DNA from: Chromera velia
Taxonomy: Eukaryota > Sar > Chromeraceae
Length of the DNA: 64,000 nucleotides
NCBI GenBank assembly: GCA_018398765.1
Contig: JAHBMJ010005807.1
Location: forward strand, 1-64,000
Reading direction: 5' to 3'
Position numbers and translations under genes: made by a program
Notes under the pieces: generated by a model
What the model saw: only the letters and a program-made list of their open reading frames with translations
The model's database searches: none
Told to the model about the DNA's origin: nothing
Shown: piece by piece, positions 54,072 to 64,000 of the stretch
Position numbering within the stretch: position 1 is the first letter of the stretch
Layout: the number at the start of each line of letters is the position of its first letter

Positions 54072-57000
54072 TTTTTCTGTGCGCGAAATAAAAGAGGTGA
54101 TGGTCAGTCTTGTGTGCAAACCCTCGTTTTCTTGTCCTTTCTCTCACTGTTTCTTCGTCCGTTACAGAAAGAGAGAGGATATATTGGAATTAAAGCGAGA
54201 AAGAACAGTATTGGGGTGGAGAAAGCCCGAAAAGTACACCCTGGCAAAAAAATGCAAACGAGAATAACACGATCGCCGTGCGTTCGCTTCCTCCTCCCCT
54301 CCTTTGCTCCCTCCCTCCCTCCCTCCTTTCGCTCGCTCGACCCGACTTCACCGACCGACCGACCGACCGACCGACTCTACAAAAAACCCACGCCCGCCCA
54401 CCGTCAATTGACAGACTGATGGATGGACGGACGGCAGCTTCGATGGATCGATCGACTTTTTTTCTTTCGTTCTCTCTCTCGTTGCCTGATCAAATGACTG
54501 ACTTAATGGATGAGTGAATGGCTGAAAAACACTGGATGGGTATGCAACAAGGGAGGAAGAATCGAGACAGAGATTTGCACATGGACGCCGATTGAATTCG
54601 GACAGGAAGGCATTAGTCATGCTGCCTGCACCCATTCTACCGGTCGATCGATTCGAAGTAGGATCGAAGAAAGAGAACAAATATTTGCATGCATGAATTA
54701 AGAGAGAGTAAATGGACGGATGGATGGATGAGTGAATGGATGTGTGGATGGATGCACTTTTGATGGAGCAATTGGCGGCGCAGCAAAGCAACCCGTATGC
54801 TTCTGTGACCGGGGAAAGAAGCAAAAGGCGTGCGTCAACTGTGTTTTGAAGGGACGGACGGAGTGTGCATGCATAAAGGAGACATAAGGAATCGATTGTG
54901 CATGTGCATGTGCATGGAACGAAGTTTGATTCCTTTCCTCTCCTCTCCTCTCCTCTAGCCCTCCGTCGGTCGGGTTGTTGGCATATGCAGAAATTGGATT
55001 TTCTGCTCACCCGCCTACCTGCGTGTCAGTGCATCCATCCGTGAATCCGTGTCCTGCATGAACTGTGACTTTGCATTCATATGTTGCATGCACGTATTTC
55101 CTCTGACTTTGCAATGTCCTGTGACTAGAGAGAGACAGATGACGGGAGGGCGGCAAGAGTCTGTCCCATGCACAGCTGAAAAGGCTCAGCAGCAAACAGA
55201 CGGTAGGGAGCTTCCACTCCCTCTCCTCTCTCTCTGATGTGATGAGATCATATGTGATGATGAAGAGTTCTCTCTTAATTTCTACGTTTCTTTCGGCTTT
55301 TCCCTCCTCTTCCTCCCTCTTTGATCTGCTCTACAATCAATCGATAAGTCCGTCTGTCCTTTCGTGACTTCCCTCTCTTCTCTTGTCTGATCTCGTGCTG
55401 TGTCGTCAAGGGGAGAAATGACGAACACCGAGCAGAGGAGGAGGGGAGGAGGTTCACGTCTTTGGTCTGCAGAAAGGGGGGAAGGGGGGGTTGGGTAAAA
55501 TTCCGTTTTTCTGCATTGGCACGAGGTTGATCCCCTCCAAATTCAAGCAAAAGTAAAAATACAGGCACGACTGCAGACAGTTCATGTTGCAGAGAAGAGG
55601 AAGACAGGCAGTGTGGGTTTTTTGTTTGATCGAACCTGGAAGGCTTCTTTCTTCTTCCCTTCCTTGTTCTCTCTTTAGATCGGCATCTCTCTCTATCCAC
55701 TTTCTTTGTCAAATTGGGCCTTGGGGTGTGATTTCCCTTTTCTCTTCTCTCTCTGTCTTTCTCCTCTTCCTCGCACTAGTGCGCCTTTTGTCATTCCAAT
55801 GTCTTCTGTCTTTCCATCTCTCTCTGCGTGTGCGTCCGCCCATCTGTCAACCTGCTAGTACGTCCAAAGCTGTTACGTCTAATATGGCTGTGCATGCTTT
55901 TTTAAAAAAAGTTGCAGGCAGACTGGATTACTGCTCTGCTGCAGCTTCTCCCCCTGGGTTGATTTCTTCACAATTTTTTCCCCTCCCTGTTTTTTTCCCC
56001 CTATCATCGACTAGCTTCGATAATGTCGACCCCCCCTTTCATGGGCGTTTTCTCTTCACGGGTGGGTGTCTGTGTCTTTCTGTCTGCCTGTCTGTGCAAA
56101 AGAGGAGGGAGGAAAACCTGTTCGTGTCGGTCTGTGCAAAAGAGGAAGAGAAGTGATCTTTTGAGAGGAGCACGAGGCTTGCAAGTGAATATGATGGAAG
56201 ACAGAGACGACGCTCTTTAAAAGCTGCACTCACATAACAGAATAAAGAAAGAAGGGAAAAGAAAGTCGACACCTCTCTGGAGTCAGTGGGAGAGAGGCAA
56301 GGTGGAGAAGGGAAAAGCGCAAGCAGACTGCAAAGACCATCAGCATCAATTCGTCAAAAAGGTATGTCGGTGGGACAGGCGCTGCGCTCTCTCTCTTCGG
56401 TCAAATCGGGCCCTGCACAAAAAATCTAAAAAGAAAAGAGGACGACACGACCAGAAAAGGGGAAGGAAAAAAACGAACAAAGAAGGAAAACGACGCACGC
56501 AAAGAATCAAAGACTAAATGACTGAGTGACTGACTGACTGACTGACTGACTGATTGACTGAGCGAAGCCAACCATCCAATCTTCCAGGCGGAAGGAAAGA
56601 AAGAAAGAAAGAAAGAAGTCTTTGGGAAATCCGTATCCGCCTCCTCTTCCCTCCTTCCCGGTCAATCGAAGGCATTCATTTGGCATCGCTGATCGAGTCC
56701 GACCGGGAGGCTAGACTGTCTCTCTTGTCCTTCCTCGAACCTTCCTTAATTATCGACCGACCGACACCTTGTTTAAATAAGCCGTCTTTGCTGCTGCTGT
56801 TTGTTTCTCATATATCACGTAGAAATTTCCCATTTCTTCCGTTTCTTCCTCCCTTTTTTTCAGTGTACTCCCTTTCTGTGTGTCTCTCTGTCTGTATGCA
56901 TGGACAGAGTCAGAGAGGGCAAGAGAAAGAGAAAGAGAAAGAAACGAGTCGTCCGTCTGAAACAAAAGAGAGGAGGGGTCTGTCCGTTCCTTTGGATCGA

Positions 57001-57446
57001 TCAGCCGATTTGACAATGTGCTCGTGCATGCTGTCTTGTCTTGTCTTGTAGCATAGGAGAGAGAACCCGTTCCGATTTTGTAGGGACGGGCGAGGTTTCT
57101 CTGGAAGGAAAATGGATTTCTTTTTTCCTTCCTTTTCTTTCTTTCTCTCTCGAAAGAAAGGAAGAAACACTGCAGCTTGGATTGATTACTCTGCGGAGAG
57201 AAACAGGGACACGGTTGGGTGGGACACAAATCTTTCAACAGAACACCCCCGCAAAGAGTGTTGTCCGTCTCTTTTGTGTAGTATGGTGATGTCCTTTGAG
57301 GACATAGCCGCCTAACGAGCCTGCCTCACTGCCTCGTACATTCCCTTGCGCCTCCATCTCCTTCTCTTCGTTCTACCCCCCCATCCAGTGTCTCCTCTCC
57401 GCAATGCTCACTCTCTTGTGCTCTATGAAGCGAAGCTATGGCTCGG

Positions 57447-57502
57447 GGTGTGTGTGTGTGTGTGTGCGCGCGCGCGCGTGTGTGTGTGCGTGTGTCTGTG
57501 CA

Positions 57503-57530
<28 letters not shown>
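57447..57530. repeat. (GT)n microsatellite
   Basis: GT array of about 84 bp with a (CG)n core interruption near 57468-57478. Confidence 0.95.
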
Positions 57531-57534
<4 letters not shown>

Positions 57535-58593
57535 GAGAGAGACGAGAGAGGGTTCTCGTCTTGAGCATGAGTGAGTGAGTGCATGGATTAGTGAATGGGT
57601 AAATGATTGAGTGAATGATTGCTTCATGAATGCTGGAAGGAAATGAGAACTCACTCGCTTGCTTGTTTGTTGGCTTGGATCGATGATCGAAATTTAGATC
57701 CCTCTTTCTTTCTGACTCACAACACAGCAGCAGCAGCAGCAAAACAGAAATCCCAAAAGAATAGAAGCAGGTGGGGAGGGGGGGAAGTCGAGCTCCTTCC
57801 CGTCCCTCCACTGAGTGTGTTCCTTCTTTTTGTTTCTGTTTTGTTCCTTTTGCGCACTTTTGACCCTTTGTGTGTCTGCCAAGGGTGCCTGCCTGACTGT
57901 TTTTCGATTCGTTTGTCCTGCATGGGCTGGAAGAGGGACAATTAAGTGAACTTTGAACTAATACCTGCGTTTAAGGGGAAGGGCAGGGGGGGAACCAGGG
58001 CGCGCAGATGCAAATTGATCGCTTGGGGCGGAATTTTATTCGCTCTTCTGATCGCTGCCTGACGGGGCAAGCAAGGCGGCAAAGAAAGCGGAGAGACTCT
58101 GGGAGAAGCGGGGGAGGAGACTGAACGATTTGTCACGATGGAAAGCATGAATGGATGGACAGACAGGAAAGCGAAACCGATTAGTTCCTTCCGAGGAAAA
58201 TAACTGTATTTATTTCACTTCTGCCGATGGACGTGAAAGCACCAAGACTCATTTGTTCCTCTTCTGAATGTTTTTCCGTCTTCCTACCCGCACCCGCTCC
58301 CTTTCCCCATTCTTCCTGCCTCACTTGCTCAAAGGTATTCATCTTCGGCACGCTCTGAGATCGCCATGCGAAGAGGCATTCATGTCTTCCGCAATCCGGT
58401 GCGATGGATTGCCACTTTGGAAAAAAACGTATCAGCAAACTAAAATGGGTGTGGATGTGTGCTTTGACGTTATGGGAGTCATTGTCTGTATGTGTGGTGT
58501 ACGTATGCGTCGTTGAATTTTTTATTCACGTCACGTGCATGAATGACGCATGGGATTCATTTTTCAATCAAAGAGTCAATCGGACCGGCCTGC

Positions 58594-58638
58594 TCATTCA
58601 TTCATTTCATTCATTCATTCATTCATTCATTCATTCAT
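58594..58638. repeat. (ATTC)n microsatellite
   Basis: About ten ATTC units, followed at 58650-58670 by a short (GGTC)n run. Confidence 0.9.
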
Positions 58639-60223
58639 GCAACAGATCGGTCGGTCGGTCGGTCGGTCGGAAAAGTTATCCATCCATCGATCCATCCGTC
58701 ACCCACCTGAAAGACAGAAGGTAGCACGGCGAGCGAGTCGACTGATCGACATGCATGCACAACAATGAAAGACAGACGACTGGCACACGCATTATGCTTC
58801 CTTCAGTACTTTTTGTGTTCACAGGTTGACCTGACTGACCGACGGAAGGAGTGATGTTTCATTCATTCCCGTGTCAGACAGAGCTGCATGGGGAAAGAGA
58901 AAAAGAAAATGAAGCAATCGATCGAACGATCGATCACCTGACTGTCTATGCGACCGTCGATCCATAAACGGACTGAAGTGCCTCCCTTCCTTCGCTGCTC
59001 CTTCCTTTGGATGCTGCTGCTGTGCGTGTGTATGCTTTGCCTTTCTCGCGTTTGTCTCTAATCTGACAGCCCGTGTGCTGCGGGTTATTTCGGAGAAATG
59101 AAACGAGGCCGGCATGCATTGGTGCATGTGTGCGGCATGCATGTTTTCTTCCTTTGTCCCTCCCTCCCTCCTTCATGAATGAGATCATGAAACGGTCGAT
59201 CGAGCGATCAATGCATGCATAAAGGCGTGAATCAAATTTCAATGTGAAAGAACTAGTCTCGACTAAGTTCATTGACGTCTCTCTCTCCCCCCCCCTCCCC
59301 CCCTCTGTGTGTATGTGTGTGTGTGTGTTCGTTTCACGCATACACTTGATGTACGTGGGTAATTTGGTGCATGGTGTTGCGGTCACCAGACCATCGATCG
59401 ATCAATCTCTCTTGTTGCTGAGCACATTTGAGGAGCGGGCTCGCGAGGGAGCGTGTCTGATTGATCATCTGATGAATTCGGTGTCGCTCCCCCCCACTTC
59501 CCTTGGGCCATCGTCTCCCCTCTCTGTCTTCAGCTCTCTCTCTCTCTCTCGATCCTCTCCGTCTGCATGCCTTCCTCACCACCCAGCTTTCTCTCTGGAG
59601 CAGCATGCAGTGACCTTCCATAGGACTAGGACGGTTTCACTGCACGTCTGTATCTCGATCTGCATGCGTCTAGGCATGCGTGCTTTCGGCCGCGAGTGCC
59701 GCCGTTTCACATTTTAAGAACCATTGAATGATGCAGCTAGGTAACATGGCAGTGCGCAACTCAAGCTTCTTCCTTGTCGATGCTTGTGATTTATTAACTG
59801 CCAGTGATGCAAAAACAGAAGTAGAAAGCAAGCAACAATCACTATATCGTCGATGGAACAATGCGAAATTGCGAATAATATGAAATCGATCGATTGATGA
59901 TTGTTTTATACTCGAAAATATTGCATTCAGCCAATAGATCGTGTTCAATGCATGTACAACTTTGAAACTGTATAACAAAAAATTGTCTCAATTTAGTAGA
60001 CAGGTTGATACGGCCGGCCTATCATACGGGCTTCCCTATATAAATTAGGGTTTTACATAAAATTAATACAAATAGACTTTGAAATAGTTAGATTCAACCT
60101 TAATTTGATTAATTTGATACTTAATTCATTTAATTTTGGTTCAGAAAATTGTAAAAATGTTTTCCTACAGGATTATACAGGATTACAATGATTATATTAT
60201 GTTCGGGGCCGGAACCCTAGACC

Positions 60224-60270
60224 TGCGTGCCAGTTATCTGACCTAGGCTCCCCATATAAAAAAAAAAATA
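60224..60270 (+). repeat. CTAGGCTCCCCATAT repeat end with A-tail
   Basis: GTTATCTGACCTAGGCTCCCCATAT followed by a run of A. The reverse complement of about 61112-61140 has nearly the same words followed by an A-rich tail. The two flank the LINE fragment in opposite orientation. Confidence 0.55.
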
Positions 60271-60284
60271 AAAAAGTAATTGCC

Positions 60285-60425
60285 TAAAATTGATTTTTAA
60301 TTTTTTTTCTTCTTTTTTTTCTCTTCTAAACAACACCTGTGCAATGTGCATTGTGCAACACCCATGTAACACCCCAAATAACAGTTGTTCAGGTGTTGTT
60401 CTAGAAAATAACTAAAAAAAAAAAA
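60285..60425. repeat. CAACAC-rich repeat, third copy
   Basis: T-rich tract, CAACACCTGTGCAA, CAACACCC, then AACAGTTGTT and A-rich tract. Same architecture as the two copies in 6.77-7.25 kb. Confidence 0.55.
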
Positions 60426-60435
60426 CTAATTAGGT

Positions 60436-61116
60436 AACTTGATGATGATGATGATGATTGAGGGTTAAATCCTAGATTTAGCGACGCCAAATCCCAAGCC
60501 ACTAGCAAGGCTTTGAGGACAACCCAGAGCACACATTCATGGGGGGAGGGGATGAGGAAGCCTGCATGCCAATCGGATCGATTCGCCTCAACTTGCCTTA
60601 TCGACAGAATGGACCTTCTTAAGACAGTCGGCTATAGCTTTGGAACCGCTTCTAGGCAGAATTGTGCACAACAGTAACACCATATCCTTCATTTTTTTCT
60701 TATTATCAGAAGTGCCCCTCCCGGTTGCACCTGCAACGCGTTGTGCGATCTGTATTCTTATGTCAATGGGTGCTTTCTGCTTCGCAATTTCGTACAGTTC
60801 TTTCAGCCTGTTCCGTTCCCTTTCTGTGTCCTTACATTCCGTCAAAACATGAACCTCATCTTTGATCATACGCGAGGGGGACAAACATTTATCGCACAGC
60901 CGTTCCGGTTGGGTTCGATCTATATCTCCCCCTGTGAGAGCCCTGAAAAGCGTACGGAAGCCTGCGGAGGACTGCAACAAACTCTTTGGCAGAGGTTCAA
61001 CACTGCACTCTATCATTTCACTTCTTGGACGCCATTTCCTTTCACTCAGAAGGTGCATGGCCAAACGCTGTCTGGACTTAGGTTTTTAGCCCAATTTTCT
61101 TTTTTCTTCTTCTTTT
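60436..61116 (-). mobile_element. 5'-truncated non-LTR retrotransposon (LINE) 3' fragment
   Basis: Minus-strand unit with a C-terminal ORF (60588-61064), a short 3' region and a (TCA)n tail at 60439-60453, as seen at LINE 3' ends. The 5' end is abrupt near 61116, as in truncated insertions. Confidence 0.6.
60588..61064 (-). pseudogene. LINE ORF2 C-terminal fragment with CCHC-like motif
   Basis: 158-residue frame carrying CDKCLSPSRMIKDEVHVLTEC, a CX2C...HX4C pattern. This is the zinc-binding motif usually found after the reverse transcriptase domain of non-LTR elements. The RT and endonuclease domains are absent from the visible unit. Basic and alpha-helical otherwise. Called a fragment rather than a gene because of the truncation and the adjacent microsatellite tail. 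Confidence 0.6.
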
Positions 61117-61129
61117 AATATGGGGAGCC

Positions 61130-62246
61130 TAGTATCTGACGTCCGCGGCGGCCTTGTACCATACATTCATACACATATTTATGTGAATCAATAGTTAACA
61201 TCATATAATTGAAACGCTTCTCAATCTGCCTGACAAGGAGGTGACGCAGAGCATCAAAAGAAGAGAAGACCAAGACCTAGAGACAGCTTTGCGGACTATT
61301 ACCACAAGAAGCTACATCCCTATCTTCCAGAAGCTTCAAGCTCATTACATCTACAACTTGAACTTGTACTACGAAGAGATTGACTGTCTGGACTCGGACT
61401 GATAGGAGGAGGAATGCTTGTCTGAAGCCTCTGAAACTGCTGCTGCAGCGGCCGGTGACCATTTAGGTATTAAGATCTTTTCTTTGTTGGTCTGTTTGTC
61501 TGACGTCTCATCCCATGGAGCATATCATATTTCAGTTCTTGTTCTTTCTTCCCTTGAGATTCCACTTTTTCTTTATAAGACTTCACTCTTTTGAGATGAT
61601 TAGAATGAAAAGAAGACACCCAACCAGAAGAGAGAGGTCTCTAATCACCTCAATACGTCTCAGGAAAAATGAATGAACGTTCTTGATTGTATCAAAAAAG
61701 TGAAAAAAAGAAGAGAAGTAGATGTTTCTCTTTCAGTCTCTACTTCTTCGTCTTTCCCTTTCTATTTCGTCTTTCCTTCTCTAACTCCAAGCATCCTTTT
61801 TTGCTTCTCTGTTTGTAAGTAAGAAAAAGAAGAGACCTAACTTTATCTTACTCCTCTTGCGGCGGCTTGCCACTTCACCTTTCTTCAGTTAGACAGAACA
61901 ATAAGAAGCAACCCATAAGAAGAGAGAGGGTTTTTGCTTCCCCTCCGTGCGTCTCGGGAAAAGGAACGTTCTTGGCTATTTTAAAAAGTGTAAAAACAAA
62001 GAGAAGTGAGCTTTTTCTATTCTTACATGATCTCAATTTCTCTTTTTTCTCTCAACCTCTCTCTCCTAGCTTGTTTCAGAACTTACAAAGGAAAAAGATT
62101 GTCATTCGCTTTACCCTGGATTAATGTCCGGTGTGATTGCCTCCCATCAAATCACTTGATTTCCAGTTATTGAATTGCTTTCACGAATGTGTCAGATGTT
62201 ATGTCTGCGCAATTGATCGATTAAGCTTAGAAAGAACCTCGTGTAA
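61130..62246. other. non-coding stretch with a diverged direct repeat
   Basis: About 61590-61750 and 61893-62055 share a series of words in order (AGAAGAGAGAGG, CGTCTC, GGAAAA, AACGTTCTTG, AAAAGTG, AGAGAAGT), so they appear to be a diverged direct duplication about 300 bp apart. No gene is supported. Confidence 0.45.
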
Positions 62247-62393
62247 ACCGTTTTCGGCATAGGCCAGACCTGTGCGGGCCGGCCAGAGAGGTCTGATGCG
62301 CTTCGGCGCTTTCTCTGGAAGCCACACGTCGGGCATTCGGCATTGGGGCGGGAGGCCAATCCTCCGGACATAAATCCTAATCCTAATCCTAAA
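62247..62393 (+). mobile_element. SINE-like dispersed repeat, copy B
   Basis: Closely matches 40622-40768 and keeps a longer AATCCTAATCCTAATCCTAA tail. Differences between the copies are mainly transitions by eye. Confidence 0.65.
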
Positions 62394-62871
62394 AGTCTAT
62401 TTAGCCTCTATATATTAAACACAGAACAAAATATAAGTTACGATATATTAATAATCTCTTTGCAGTCGACTTGCCTTGTGTCTGACGGTTTCACAAAGGA
62501 CACTACCTTCTGACATAAGAAGACACCCGCTCGTAGTTTTCTGAAGAAAAATGGCTGAGAAATAAAGGAGATCTGGTCATCCAATTATCTCTGCCATCTC
62601 CGTCTGTTTCTCTTCCAAGCATGACTCTGCTGGGCTGGTTCCTGTGTCCGCTTGCCACTCTCGTTGCTCCCGAAAGGAGCGCGGGGGCGCGGAAGCGTGG
62701 ACACCGGTGGGGGGAGTGAAAGGACCCGCCGAACCCAGCGACGTGAGCAACCGATACGCGGCCACGCAAGGCCGAACGATACGCATCACTCAGATTGAGC
62801 ATAGAATTCTTCGTTGCTGCTTTTATCTCCATTGAACAAACCCATCGAGACTCGGTAAGGGAGCAGCACCC

Positions 62872-64000
62872 ATGTCGCAGTCTCCTGAACACAAGCAATC
62901 TTCTCCTTCCCCGTCTCGACATGACCTCTCTGATAAGAGAGCTGGACCGTCTCCTCCTCCGTCTTCAACATCTCCTACTCCTCCGTCTTCAACCACTGAC
63001 TGCCATCGCCCAGGACGTCGGAAAACATCAAAAGGCCAGTCAAAGAGTAAGGCAGATGGCGCCAGTGAAGTGGGCCTGTCCACAGCCAAGGGAGCCCCCC
63101 CAAGCGGGGCAGCTAACTCTCCACCACCATGTGCATCCCTCTGCAGGTCCACCTCTCAGCCAGATGGGCCCCCCGACGAGACGGACGAAAACTACCCCGC
63201 CCTTCCCACGGCAGGGAGGGCGTGGGAAGCGACAACAGCTGGGCTCTCTCCACCCAGCCAGCCAGCCACAGTGTGCGCGTGGGGCCCGGTGGGGAGGGAC
63301 AAAGAGAAGGAGAGGAGGTGGATAGACGCAGCAGCACTGGCTGCAAACGGATGCCGGACAGACCCACCCCGGGTGGAGCAGGGCCGAATCAAAAGGGCGC
63401 AATGGTGGGAGGAGGAGAGGAAGGGACACGCCAAAGCAGTGGGAAGGGCGAGGAAGGAAGCGAGGGAGTGGAAGGCGGAGCAACGAAGGCAGCCGCCACC
63501 CAGCTCTAGCTTCATTACGGCAGACGTCCACACCCTTCCAACCCCCCCGCCCAAGACACCATCAATCCCCCCCCTTCCGATTCAAGGACCTTTTGGACCC
63601 TCTGGGCTGCGACGAGGGATAGCGGACCCAATCAGACAGGCTAGGGAACGCCGAGCGCGAGTCAAGACAGCAACCCGCAGAGAATGGGAAGAGGAGGCAG
63701 AAAAGGAAATCCAGGAGAGGGAGGAGCGGAGAGCCAGATGGAGGAGGGGAGAGAACCCGCACCCGAGGCAGCCCGCACAGCCCCAGACGCCATAGATAGT
63801 CAAAAAGATGGTAGAGGCAGCCATCCGCACAACTCCTCCCGATGACCAGCGAGCAGACAGGCAGGCAAGGCCATCCATCACCCCAATAGTCTGCCGACTA
63901 AATGTCAGCCCAGCCGGAGCCGACCTCACACCCAATGCGGGGTTGACAGATGATGAGGCCCTCCAGAAGGGGATCGAGAACTCGCTGTCGGAGACGCCAG
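62872..64000 (+). pseudogene. LINE ORF1-like frame, stop at 63793, runs off the window
   Basis: ATG in good context (CACCCATGT) at 62872 opens 307 codons to a TAG at 63793-63795. The same frame then stays open to the window end (ATG 63808). The product is Ser/Pro-rich at the start (residues 1-60), then carries a YPALP segment and a long Arg/Glu/Lys/Trp-rich helical region, with no membrane span. A nucleic-acid-binding ORF1 protein of a non-LTR element is the best guess, given LINE and SINE remnants directly upstream, but no diagnostic domain is visible. The stop may be a nonsense change in a single ORF or a real boundary. Confidence 0.4.

Larger units (their letters stand above)
53364..60000. 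other. 6.6 kb without a supported gene, microsatellite-rich
   Basis: Downstream of the RING gene the DNA is filled with CT-rich tracts, TTCATT/ATTC words, TGCATGCA palindromes and simple repeats. No open frame here has a recognisable motif or convincing exon borders. A 3' UTR for the RING gene and non-coding transcripts are possible but not visible. Confidence 0.55.

Noticed and set aside
54019-57170. Small ORFs in 54-57 kb
   Set aside because: They are translations of CT-rich and tetranucleotide tracts, without motifs or consistent exon borders.

Overview
The window looks like nuclear DNA of a protist alga, most likely a chromerid close to Chromera velia. That assignment is inference. It rests on intron-dense genes with GT..AG introns, cilium-type genes of alveolate character, CRN/RHS-like proteins, abundant tetranucleotide arrays inside introns, and a very common TGCATGCA palindrome of the kind bound by apicomplexan AP2 factors. 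Nothing bacterial or organellar was recognised with confidence.

Layout. 1-3.8 kb is low-complexity DNA with a foldback repeat. 3.84-6.23 kb (+) holds a decayed CRN/RHS-type P-loop NTPase-nuclease gene with three in-frame stops. 6.2-7.96 kb is AT-rich and repetitive. 7.97-24.4 kb (-) is one large many-exon gene for an AK9-type protein with four adenylate-kinase modules, only the last of which has a canonical P-loop. 25.2-29.6 kb (-) holds ten well-bounded exons of an unrecognised protein, either a separate upstream gene or an N-terminal extension. 30.75-40.07 kb is a nested pair of LTR retrotransposons: a Ty1/copia element (30790-37090) sits inside the 5' LTR of a non-autonomous LTR element (30755-40070). 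Both have target-site duplications. The copia element has a textbook -1 ribosomal frameshift signal between gag and pol.

40.1-43.8 kb contains tandem repeats, a SINE-like repeat and an intronless 348-residue ORF (-) of unknown function. 43.8-47.7 kb (-) is a four-exon FAM227 (FWWh domain) gene. It is divergent from, and probably shares a promoter region with, a 48.3-53.4 kb (+) gene for a large protein with a cold-shock-like N-terminus and a RING finger. 53.4-60 kb has no gene I can support. 60-64 kb is dominated by non-LTR retrotransposon debris and ends in a LINE ORF1-like reading frame that runs off the window.

Functional themes. AK9 and FAM227 are both associated with cilia or sperm in animals, so two neighbouring loci point to flagellar biology. 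The rest is genome dynamics: transition-biased (CpG-type) decay of transposons and of the NTPase gene, tetranucleotide arrays that begin exactly at 5' splice sites, and several dispersed repeat families found more than once inside these 64 kb.
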